Notes under the pieces: model-generated
What the model was told of the DNA's origin: nothing
The model's input: only the letters and a program-made list of their open reading frames with translations
The model's database searches: none
Source of the DNA: Thermoplasmatales archaeon
GTDB taxonomy: Archaea > Thermoplasmatota > Thermoplasmata > Thermoplasmatales > GCA-001856825
NCBI GenBank assembly: GCA_014874235.1
Contig: JACWAC010000073.1
Location: 1 to 6,133, forward strand
Reading direction: 5' to 3'
DNA length: 6,133 bases
Shown: positions 1 to 6,133 of the stretch, piece after piece
Layout: every line of letters starts with the position of its first letter
Position numbering within the stretch: position 1 is the first letter of the stretch
Position numbers and translations under genes: made by a program

Positions 1-77
1 CGATTACGACATATTCGGACTGTATTAAACTGTTTTACGGGTGGAGAAGTTCGGGTTGTATTGGCCAAAGAGTCGCA
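1..77. other. Left-edge stretch upstream of mat; possible tail of another gene
   Basis: No complete gene lies here. Two + strand frames could be the end of a gene that starts outside the window: one ends with DYDIFGLY and a TAA at 26-28; the other stays open to a TAA at 85-87 and would run through the putative mat TATA box. The first fits better because it leaves about 50 bases before the box, but eight residues cannot identify a family. The - strand frames are closed by stops and have no usable start. The mat frame itself is open back to base 3 but has no ATG, GTG or TTG before base 90, so a longer mat product is unlikely. Confidence 0.3.
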
Positions 78-89
78 AATATTTTAATC
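78..89 (+). promoter_or_regulatory. Putative archaeal TATA box of the mat promoter
   Basis: The AT-rich run AAATATTTTAAT stands out from its surroundings and resembles an archaeal TATA element; the purine/A-containing bases just before it could serve as a weak BRE. Archaeal transcription usually starts about 25 bases downstream of the centre of the box, which would put the start near 106-112. That falls at or just after the ATG at 111 and before the ATG at 126, so the mRNA would be leaderless or carry a leader of about 15 bases. It also makes the ATG at 90 an unlikely start codon. The call rests on composition and spacing only. Confidence 0.5.
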
Positions 90-125
90 ATGGAAGAAAT
101 TTTAGTGAATATGGAAGAATCCGTA

Positions 126-1322
126 ATGCCTAGGAATATAGTCGTCGAATCTCTTCCTCAAGCCCTGGTTGAGGAAAGGGAAGTAGAGATTGTGGAACGA
201 AAGGGAATCGGTCACCCAGACTCCGTATCTGACGGAATCGCTGAGGCAGTAAGCAGGTCCCTGTCTAAGTACTACATTGAAAACTACGGCAGAATACTGC
301 ACCACAATACCGACCAGGTGGAAGTCGTTGGTGGTCAATCTCAACCCGAATTCGACGGTGGAACTATTCTTGAACCAGTCTATATACTTCTGTCAGGAAG
401 GGCAACAACTACCGTTAACGGGAAGAGGATACCGTACAGGAGTATCGCCATAAAGGCGGCTTCTGACTATCTACGCAATAGATTTGATTCGTTGAACATC
501 GAGAGCGATGTTATGATTGACTGCAGAATAGGACACGGGTCGGTTGACCTGAGGTCTCTGTACGATACAACCAAGCTGCTGTCAAATGATACTTCTTTCG
601 GTGTTGGTTTTGCACCGTACTCAGAATTGGAGAAAGCAGTTTTTAGGGCAGAGAATTTCATCAATTCTGATCTAAAGAAGACCATACCTGCACTCGGTTA
701 TGACGTCAAGGTTATGGGATTCAGGAAGAAGGATACTATCAATCTGACCATTGCGGCTGCGATGATAGGTAAGCACTTGAAAGATGGCGAGGACTACGTA
801 GACAAGAAAGAAAAGGCGAGGGAGTTAATAGAAAAGTACGTCCAGAAGGACGCGAAACGCAAGGTGAAAGTTTCCGTTAACACAGCAGATAACCCTAACG
901 ACAAACTCTATTATCTCACAGTTACGGGACTCTCTATGGAAAATGGAGACGACGGATCAGTGGGAAGAGGGAATAGGGTAACGGGACTCATAACACCCTA
1001 CAGGCCGATGAGTATGGAAGCAGCCGCGGGAAAGAATCCTGTGACTCACGTTGGAAAACTCTACAATCTCGCTGCAATGAAGATAGCAGAACAGTGCATA
1101 AAGGAGTCGGGAGGGGACGTCCCAGAAATCCAAGTGAGAATTGTTTCGCAGATAGGAAGACCCATCGACGATCCTCACGTAGCAAATCTTCAGATCATAG
1201 GAACGAGCGAACAGACAGCAAAGAAGTACACAAACGACTTCACCAGACTTGCGGACGATTGGTTAGCTAATCTTAACAGAATAACCAAGATGCTGGTAGC
1301 GGGTGAAATAAATACATTCTGA
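126..1322 (+). CDS. mat: S-adenosylmethionine synthetase (methionine adenosyltransferase), archaeal type
   Basis: Cytosolic enzyme that makes AdoMet, phosphate and diphosphate from ATP and methionine, supplying the methyl donor for RNA, DNA and protein methylation. Counting from the ATG at 90, the archaeal-family blocks are visible: ERKGIGHPDSVSDGIAE (36-52, substrate-binding His/Asp), HHNTDQ (71-76), GDDGSVGRGNR (286-296) followed by ITPYRPMSMEA (301-311), and GKNPVTHVGK (314-323). The C-terminal GEINTF resembles the family's usual ending. The archaeal group differs strongly from bacterial MetK. Three in-frame ATGs compete, at 90, 111 and 126. I chose 126 (398 aa, beginning MPRNIVVESLP) because it aligns with the usual N-terminus of archaeal homologues and the ATG at 90 abuts the TATA-like box; a GGAAG at 113-117 is a weak ribosome site. 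Leaderless initiation at 111 (403 aa) is the main alternative. The gene is intact and leads a two-gene operon with the acetyltransferase. Function is very sure; the start is moderately sure. Confidence 0.96.
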   Translation: MPRNIVVESLPQALVEEREVEIVERKGIGHPDSVSDGIAEAVSRSLSKYYIENYGRILHHNTDQVEVVGGQSQPEFDGGTILEPVYILLSGRATTTVNGKRIPYRSIAIKAASDYLRNRFDSLNIESDVMIDCRIGHGSVDLRSLYDTTKLLSNDTSFGVGFAPYSELEKAVFRAENFINSDLKKTIPALGYDVKVMGFRKKDTINLTIAAAMIGKHLKDGEDYVDKKEKARELIEKYVQKDAKRKVKVSVNTADNPNDKLYYLTVTGLSMENGDDGSVGRGNRVTGLITPYRPMSMEAAAGKNPVTHVGKLYNLAAMKIAEQCIKESGGDVPEIQVRIVSQIGRPIDDPHVANLQIIGTSEQTAKKYTNDFTRLADDWLANLNRITKMLVAGEINTF

Positions 1323-1328
1323 AAGCTC

Positions 1329-1778
1329 ATGTTTGTCCAGTTCAGATTGTTCAATCCATCACAACTCGGCGAGATAATAGAGATCACTAAGAAGAATCTG
1401 ACTGAGAGATACAATGACTTTGTATATCTGGACATACAGAAATCGTGGCCCTCTGCATTCATAGTTGGAATGTCTGATCAGACTATGGCTGGATTCATCT
1501 GTGGAGGCATCACTGGCGAAAAAGAGGCAAGGATACTGATGCTCGCGGTAGATACCCCATTTAGGAACAACGGAATCGGAACAGGTCTGATGACGATCTT
1601 CGAACAGGAAGCGATCAAGGTGAAGGTTAGCAAGGTGAGACTGGAGGTCAGAACTGACAATCAAGGGGCAATTGATTTCTACAAGAAACACGGATACTCA
1701 ATCTCCAGTCTCCTGCCCTCCTACTACAATGACGGTTCGGACGCATACACGATGGAGAAACTTCTAGTCCAGACCTGA
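1329..1778 (+). CDS. GNAT-family N-acetyltransferase, RimI/Ard1-like
   Basis: A 149-aa single-domain GNAT protein. Acetyl-CoA motif A is the strand ILMLAV (69-74) followed by RNNGIG (79-84), matching the R/Q-x-x-G-x-G/A consensus. Next come LEVRTDN (105-111), IDFYKKHGY (115-123) and YYNDGSDAYTMEK (132-144), a pattern typical of RimI and archaeal Ard1 protein N-terminal acetyltransferases. Glu106 and Tyr118 are 12 residues apart, the spacing of the catalytic Glu103 and Tyr115 described for bacterial RimI, so the fold is probably active. The N-terminal part (NLTERYND at 23-30, then a Trp-Pro and AFIVG) also fits Ard1. The likely role is acetylating N-termini of ribosomal or other proteins, but the substrate cannot be read from sequence. 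It starts six bases after the mat stop, has no clear Shine-Dalgarno sequence, and is probably translated by coupling from mat on the same mRNA. A small-molecule or lysine acetyltransferase is the alternative. Confidence 0.88.
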   Translation: MFVQFRLFNPSQLGEIIEITKKNLTERYNDFVYLDIQKSWPSAFIVGMSDQTMAGFICGGITGEKEARILMLAVDTPFRNNGIGTGLMTIFEQEAIKVKVSKVRLEVRTDNQGAIDFYKKHGYSISSLLPSYYNDGSDAYTMEKLLVQT

Positions 1779-1848
1779 GTCTGCTGTCAAAGTCGTTTTG
1801 TCTGATTATACTCCGGGCCTGCTGAGATAACTCAAACTTGGTTTCGGC
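1779..1848. other. Convergent intergenic junction between the acetyltransferase gene and scpA
   Basis: These 70 bases separate two converging transcription units. No strong intrinsic terminator is visible. The + strand has only a short T run in GTTTTG (1795-1800), a little after a small inverted repeat CAGAC/GTCTG (1770-1774 and 1779-1783) whose four-base loop carries the acetyltransferase stop codon. The - strand has no T run longer than three bases here. Termination may be weak or lie inside the opposing gene, which would give antisense-overlapping 3' ends. No small gene or RNA is recognisable. Confidence 0.4.
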
Positions 1849-2628
1849 TCAAACAGCAAAATCGTCTTCTTCCAGCTTCACTTCTGGAACCGGGGTTGAC
1901 GTTGCATCCCGCCTGAGCATTTTGATCCATATATTTCCAAATGAAATCTCCTGGTTGAGTTCTATTCTACCGTAGTAAGCCAAGAATAGAGATGACTGGA
2001 AGACATTTATGAAGTCATCGGAAGCACTCTTTGAAATGGATTCCATTGTGAAGTGATCCTTCTTTTCGTGCAGCATTCTCTTCCATACATCGCCGATGAT
2101 CACCTGGAAATCCTCAGGGTGCGCTGTCTCCTGGAATATTATCTTTCTTGCCTTCCTGACCGTGTTGGTCAGAAAACTCAGTGGAGTGTTCTTGATCGCT
2201 TCAACAATGTCTTCTATCGTGACGTTCCTCTTCTCTACTGGCATGTAACCAAGAGAAATGTCTGGAACTGGAAGTTCCTCTCCCCCGAGATCGAAAGAAT
2301 CTTCCATCAACTCTTCCGGTTCTTCGGGCTTCGGCAGCAGAAGTTCGCTCTTGTTCCTGATATTGATCCACGCAAAGTATACTATCTTCCCTGCAACTGG
2401 AAAATCCCTGAAGTATTGATTCACCTCGTTCAGGAAGATGGTTGTGAATTTATCGATGTCAATGTTCCACGGATCGAGGTCGTACTTGTCCACGACTTCC
2501 AACACCTTCAGAATCACTTCCCCTCTCTTGTTCTCGATCTCTGGAGAAATCTCCTCCTGCATGATCTTTTCGATGACCGCCACGTCCTTGTTCTTATTCA
2601 GTATTTCAGAAACCAGTTCCGTACTCAT
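1849..2628 (-). CDS. scpA: Segregation and condensation protein A (ScpA kleisin)
   Basis: The kleisin subunit of prokaryotic condensin. It bridges the two SMC head domains and closes the ring that handles chromosomal DNA, working in the nucleoid. The 259-aa product fits the family. Residues 35-95 form the N-terminal helical domain with the hallmark LDPWNIDIDKF (51-61), the part expected to contact the SMC neck. Residues 97-135 are a Pro/Glu/Asp-rich linker starting LLLPKPEEPEELMED. Residues 136-190 are helical, and 190-237 form the C-terminal winged helix ending in RIELNQEISFGNIWIKM (221-237), which contacts the SMC head cap. The tail is acidic. The start is well fixed: ATG at 2628 overlaps the smc stop in an ATGA, and a full Shine-Dalgarno match lies eight bases upstream. 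Co-occurrence with smc supports the call. The ScpA N-terminus (about 1-34) is a variable extension. Confidence 0.95.
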   Translation of the reverse strand: MSTELVSEILNKNKDVAVIEKIMQEEISPEIENKRGEVILKVLEVVDKYDLDPWNIDIDKFTTIFLNEVNQYFRDFPVAGKIVYFAWINIRNKSELLLPKPEEPEELMEDSFDLGGEELPVPDISLGYMPVEKRNVTIEDIVEAIKNTPLSFLTNTVRKARKIIFQETAHPEDFQVIIGDVWKRMLHEKKDHFTMESISKSASDDFINVFQSSLFLAYYGRIELNQEISFGNIWIKMLRRDATSTPVPEVKLEEDDFAV

Positions 2629-5600
2629 GCTGAAGCCACCTCCTCGGGTTCAAGTTCCTTGGTAAACACGGTGCTGTTCTTGTCCTGGAATGTGACGCCA
2701 ATAATCTGATGCGCATACTTCATTGTGGCCTTCCTGAGGGTCACTGCTATGATCTGAGCACTCTCGGAATTCCTTCTGAAGAGCCTCCCAACGTTCTCAG
2801 CATTCACTCCGTCCAGGAACATGTCTACCTCGTCCATGAAGTATATGGGCGATGGATCGTAGTTCTGGATGGCGATTATGAATGAGAGAGCAGCGATACT
2901 CTTTTCACCCCCGCTCAGGGAAGCAAGATTGTCCACTTTCTTTCCTTTCGAAGATGCCTTTATGACCAACCCGCCCTGGAAAGGATTCGTGACATTTTCA
3001 AGAAGTAGGTATCCCTCTCCTCCGTTGGTGAGCTCCTTATAGATGTCTATGAAATTCTTGTTGACTGCCTCGAAGACCTCAAGGAATATCACTTTCTTTT
3101 GTTCCTCGAGCTTTTCTTCAAGCTCACCTAGCCTCTTCATCTCCTCTTCAAGACGATCCTTCTTGCTCAAGAGTTCGTCCAGTCGTCCCTTCTCTTCCGC
3201 GTAATCGTTTATGCTCTTTAGGTTGATCGGTTCCATATCGTGCATCTGGTTCTCTAGGTTGTTTATCTCCTTCTTTATCTCTTCCTGTGTCCGCTTATCT
3301 TCAATAATTTCGAATTTCTTCTCCTCGATGGTCCTGTTTAGCTCCCCTATTCTCTGAGTAGCATCTTCCATCTTTGTCTGGAGTGATAACAGGAAGTCGA
3401 GCTTTGTCTTCTTGATAGTTGTCTTAGAATCAACTTCCGATCTAATCTTGAACCTCTCGTTCGTGATCTTCTCTATCTCTTCTCCCCTCTCCTTCAGTTT
3501 CCCTTCCTTTGACTGGTAGAGAGAAGTCAGGGCGTCAAGTTCTGTTTTCACCTTTTGGAGAGAAGCCTCCTGTTCCTCCGAAGATTTCTTTCCCTTGGAA
3601 AGTTCGTCCTGCTTGGTTTCTATGGATTCTTCAACAGAATCGTGGTTTGCTTTCAGTCCACTTAGCGTCATCTTTTGTTCGTTCAAGACAGATAACTTCT
3701 GCTCCACTTCGATCTTAAGATCACTCAGCTTCTGTTTCAGCAACCTTATTTCTTCTCTTGTCTTCTTGTCCATTGCCCTGTCCTTTTCAGCATTCAACTT
3801 ATCTGTCTGTAGATTTATTGAAGAAAGTTCAGAATTTATCTGCCCTATTGCAGCATTCTCTGCTCTTTCGTCGTTCGATCCAATCTCGAGTAGCTTCTTC
3901 CTGTCTTCGAGGTAAATCTTTTTCTTTCTCAGCTGCTCTTCGAGCTCTTTCTTCCTGTTGACAATCTGTGTATATTCACCCTCGTTCTTACCTACTTCTA
4001 GATGGGCCTTGTTGATCTTCTCAGCGAGATTTCTCAGTTCATTTTCGAGAAGAGCCAGCTCATTTCGCATCTCAACTCTTCTTCCTTTGAGCGATGACAG
4101 TTTTGCTGTCAGCCCCTCAAGATCCTTTCCAACCTCTCTCTTCGGGAGATTTCCTCCCGTCATCGCGTTGCTGGGGTCGATCAGGTCTCCGTCAAGAGTG
4201 ACTATTCTCACCCCTCCCATGACTTCCCTCGCGACCCTCATGTCTCTTACAAGAAGGGTATCGGAAAATACGTAGCTGACTATATCTTTGAGCGAGTCGT
4301 CAGCATTTATCTTCTCTGATAGGAACCCCATCGTGGACTTGTCTTGGGAGAGCATGACTGCTTTCCCTCGAGGTCTGAGTGGAATTATCTTGTTGAGCGG
4401 TAGGAAGGTCAGTCTGCCTCTCCCCTTCCTTTTGAGTGTTTCTATGGCAGCCTGTGCATCTTCGTCCGTCTCCACGACTATACTGAACAATCTATTTCCC
4501 CCAGCTGCCCGGATCGCTTTCTCGTTTTCAGGCGAATATGATATCAGAGAGTCGACGGTACCTTTTATTCCCTTCAGGTTGCCGTTTGCTGCCTCGATAT
4601 TAATGAAACTGATGCTCTCCCAGACTCCAGATAGCTTTACTCCCTGTACTTTTCCCACTTCACTTTCCGCCCTTTCAATCAGGGTGGTAATTTCCTCCTC
4701 CTCTCTTCTTAGCTGTTCTATTTTCTTCTTTGTGTCAAGGTAGAGTTTGTTGAAGTCCTCACCTTGCGGAGAGACTTTCTTGAGGTTCTTTGACCTCCAT
4801 TCTGCATCCTTGATCGAGAATTCCAGGGTAGCAAGTTCTTCCTCGATCTTGGATATCTCCTCCATTATTCCAGAATTCTTTGCCTGTATGGAAGATATGT
4901 TTGACTTGTGTTTAGCCAGTTCGTTGAGGGTATCCTCTTTTTGCTTGTTGATATCGTTCATTGCCTTGGTAAGGTCCTCAAATTTGTCTACCGAAGTGGC
5001 TGATTTGTTTTCCATGTCTTGGATGTTGAGCTCTAGCTCCTTTAGCTCGTCATTCTTTATCTTAAGATCTCCCTCCAGACCCCTTTCCTTAGCCTCACAC
5101 TGCTTGACCTCTCCCTCTAACTTTTTCTTCCTCGATGTTAACTCTGAGATTTCCTTCTTGATCTGAGAGATAGTTCCCTGCAGATTCTCGTGCTCCATAT
5201 TGATTTTTGCAAAATTAATTTTGCTCGCGTCAAGATCGGTCTTTATCCTCTGGAACTCTTCCAGCTCCTTGTTTCTCTCCTGCAGTGATGAGACCTTCTT
5301 GTCGAGTTCGTCTCCCTTGGTTATCAGCTCTTTTACTTTCTCGTCTGTGGTCTTTATCTCTGCATTGATCTTTTCCATCTGCTCCTTAATCGTAGATATC
5401 TCATTTTCTGTGTCGTTCCTCCTTCTGTAGAGTAAGATAGATTCGTCCTTGTCTATCTGCTTCTTCTTAGAGAGGTACACTTCAGCCTGTTCCTTTTCCT
5501 TTGTGAGAAGTTCTACTCGTCCTGAGAGTTCTGCGACTAGGGCCTGAACTGTGACCATATTCTCTCTGGTCTTGTCCTTTTCATTGTTGGCCCTTTCAAT

Positions 5601-6133
5601 GTCTGTATTGTAAACCGATATGCCTCCGACTTCCTCAAGGATCCCTCTCCTCTCGAGAGGACCCATTTCAACAATTCCTGTTATGTCTCCCTGCCTAACA
5701 AAATTGTAGCCGTCGGCAAATATCTTGACTTTTTCCAGGAAATACTCAAAATCCTGCAGTCTTGCTCTATCGTCATTTATGTAGTAATATGACGAATAAT
5801 CTTGATCGTTGTTCTCAGACAGCTTGACCATCCTTGTGAAGGTAACTTCGTTTGCATCCAGCGGAACGAGCCTGTCTGAGTTGTCGAATGTCACGCTGGC
5901 TTTGAGGTAGGGTGAGGGTTTGCCCGACTGGTTTCGGTGAATGAGATCTGTCAGTTTTTGAGCCCTTAGTGATTTATTGCTTTTTGTACCGAGCACAAAA
6001 AGCAGTGCATCGCCAATGTTGCTCTTGCCAGAAGCGTTGGGACCTGTTACCGACGTATAACCCGATCTGAAATCCACTACTGTCTTTCTTCCAAATGACT
6101 TGAAATTCTCCATCTCAATTCTTTTTAGGAACA
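2625..6133 (-). CDS. smc: Chromosome segregation ATPase SMC (5' end at or just beyond the right edge)
   Basis: The ATPase arm of prokaryotic condensin, a homodimer that organises chromosomal DNA. Numbered from the ATG at 6113 (1162 aa): N-terminal head 1-170 with Walker A GPNASGKS (24-31) and Q-loop Gln141 in FVRQGDITG, then ERRGILEEVGGI (154-165); ascending Lys/Glu-rich coiled coil about 171-490; hinge about 514-655 (KGTVDSLISYSPE to MTGG); descending coiled coil about 660-1010; C-terminal head with signature LSGGEK (1066-1071), Walker B IYFMDE (1090-1095, catalytic Glu1095), D-loop LDGVNAENVG and switch region AVTLRKATM (1123-1131). All ATPase elements are present, so the protein should be active. 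The ATG at 6113 is probably not the true start: the frame continues upstream as FLKRIE, which matches the usual SMC N-terminus, and the next codon, cut by the edge, reads xTG. The gene is therefore complete but for one base, or slightly longer. Its TGA overlaps the scpA start, forming one operon; its promoter lies outside the window. Confidence 0.97.
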   Translation of the reverse strand, partial: FLKRIEMENFKSFGRKTVVDFRSGYTSVTGPNASGKSNIGDALLFVLGTKSNKSLRAQKLTDLIHRNQSGKPSPYLKASVTFDNSDRLVPLDANEVTFTRMVKLSENNDQDYSSYYYINDDRARLQDFEYFLEKVKIFADGYNFVRQGDITGIVEMGPLERRGILEEVGGISVYNTDIERANNEKDKTRENMVTVQALVAELSGRVELLTKEKEQAEVYLSKKKQIDKDESILLYRRRNDTENEISTIKEQMEKINAEIKTTDEKVKELITKGDELDKKVSSLQERNKELEEFQRIKTDLDASKINFAKINMEHENLQGTISQIKKEISELTSRKKKLEGEVKQCEAKERGLEGDLKIKNDELKELELNIQDMENKSATSVDKFEDLTKAMNDINKQKEDTLNELAKHKSNISSIQAKNSGIMEEISKIEEELATLEFSIKDAEWRSKNLKKVSPQGEDFNKLYLDTKKKIEQLRREEEEITTLIERAESEVGKVQGVKLSGVWESISFINIEAANGNLKGIKGTVDSLISYSPENEKAIRAAGGNRLFSIVVETDEDAQAAIETLKRKGRGRLTFLPLNKIIPLRPRGKAVMLSQDKSTMGFLSEKINADDSLKDIVSYVFSDTLLVRDMRVAREVMGGVRIVTLDGDLIDPSNAMTGGNLPKREVGKDLEGLTAKLSSLKGRRVEMRNELALLENELRNLAEKINKAHLEVGKNEGEYTQIVNRKKELEEQLRKKKIYLEDRKKLLEIGSNDERAENAAIGQINSELSSINLQTDKLNAEKDRAMDKKTREEIRLLKQKLSDLKIEVEQKLSVLNEQKMTLSGLKANHDSVEESIETKQDELSKGKKSSEEQEASLQKVKTELDALTSLYQSKEGKLKERGEEIEKITNERFKIRSEVDSKTTIKKTKLDFLLSLQTKMEDATQRIGELNRTIEEKKFEIIEDKRTQEEIKKEINNLENQMHDMEPINLKSINDYAEEKGRLDELLSKKDRLEEEMKRLGELEEKLEEQKKVIFLEVFEAVNKNFIDIYKELTNGGEGYLLLENVTNPFQGGLVIKASSKGKKVDNLASLSGGEKSIAALSFIIAIQNYDPSPIYFMDEVDMFLDGVNAENVGRLFRRNSESAQIIAVTLRKATMKYAHQIIGVTFQDKNSTVFTKELEPEEVASA
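2637..2644 (-). promoter_or_regulatory. Strong Shine-Dalgarno site for scpA inside the 3' end of smc
   Basis: Read on the - strand, the sequence is AGGAGGTG, a full match to the usual archaeal anti-Shine-Dalgarno core at the 16S rRNA 3' end. It sits eight bases before the scpA ATG at 2628. The same bases encode the Glu-Glu-Val near the SMC C-terminus, so the site is embedded in coding sequence. This fixes the scpA start and suggests ribosomes either reinitiate after smc or load directly. The 16S rRNA is not in the window, so the pairing is inferred. Confidence 0.85.

Noticed and set aside
20..42. A second possible promoter at TGTATTAAACTG
   Set aside because: It is a poorer TATA match than the run at 78-89 and would start transcription near 50, giving a longer leader with no visible ribosome site for the ATG at 90.
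1320..1331. The in-frame TGA as a sign that mat and the acetyltransferase are one broken gene
   Set aside because: Both proteins are complete: mat ends with a family-typical GEINTF and the GNAT domain has its own full N-terminal part, so this is an ordinary two-gene operon.
102..1691. Several - strand open frames opposite mat and the acetyltransferase gene
   Set aside because: They overlap conserved genes fully, have no family motifs and no ribosome sites, and are Cys/His/Ser-rich as expected for antisense translation.
2053..2709. A 218-codon + strand open frame opposite scpA and the end of smc
   Set aside because: It lies antisense to two strongly conserved coding regions and its protein shows no recognisable domain, so it is a shadow frame.
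3509..5430. A series of Ser/Leu/Phe-rich + strand open frames opposite smc
   Set aside because: They mirror the Lys/Glu-rich codons of the SMC coiled coil (CTT/TTC/TCT on the opposite strand). Low-complexity, signal-peptide-like sequences of this kind are expected by chance.
2690..5600. Repeated CTTCTT/TTCTCT-like tracts as a possible DNA repeat array
   Set aside because: They are irregular in spacing and sequence and are explained by heptad-patterned Lys and Glu codons of the coiled coil on the - strand.

Overview
The window looks archaeal, most probably from the Thermoplasmata (Euryarchaeota). The methionine adenosyltransferase is the archaeal type, not the bacterial MetK type. Arginine is often AGA/AGG and isoleucine often ATA, GC is moderate by eye (not counted), and the likely promoter is an AT-rich TATA-like box very close to the start codon, as in leaderless or short-leader archaeal transcripts. 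The protein sequences resemble what I recall of Thermoplasma-type proteins. This placement is an inference and no search was run.

Layout: two gene pairs face each other. On the left, + strand, are the archaeal S-adenosylmethionine synthetase gene (about 126-1322) and, six bases later, a RimI/Ard1-like GNAT acetyltransferase gene (1329-1778). On the right, - strand, is smc, entering from the right edge (6133 down to 2625) and overlapping scpA (2628 down to 1849) by four bases. The two pairs converge on a 70-bp intergenic stretch (1779-1848). The first 77 bases hold at most the tail of another gene and the start of the mat promoter region.

Function: the left pair makes the methyl donor AdoMet and an acetyltransferase that probably acts on protein N-termini. 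The right pair encodes the ATPase and the kleisin of the prokaryotic SMC-ScpA(B) condensin, which organises and helps segregate the chromosome. No scpB lies in the window. The overlap, with a full Shine-Dalgarno match inside the end of smc, suggests coupled translation of the two condensin subunits.

This is a conserved housekeeping region. I see no mobile element, CRISPR array, RNA gene or defence cassette, and no sign of an undescribed system. The points worth a second look are start sites, translational arrangement, the terminator-poor convergent junction and a few SMC sequence details. The many + strand open frames opposite smc and scpA are shadows of coiled-coil coding sequence.
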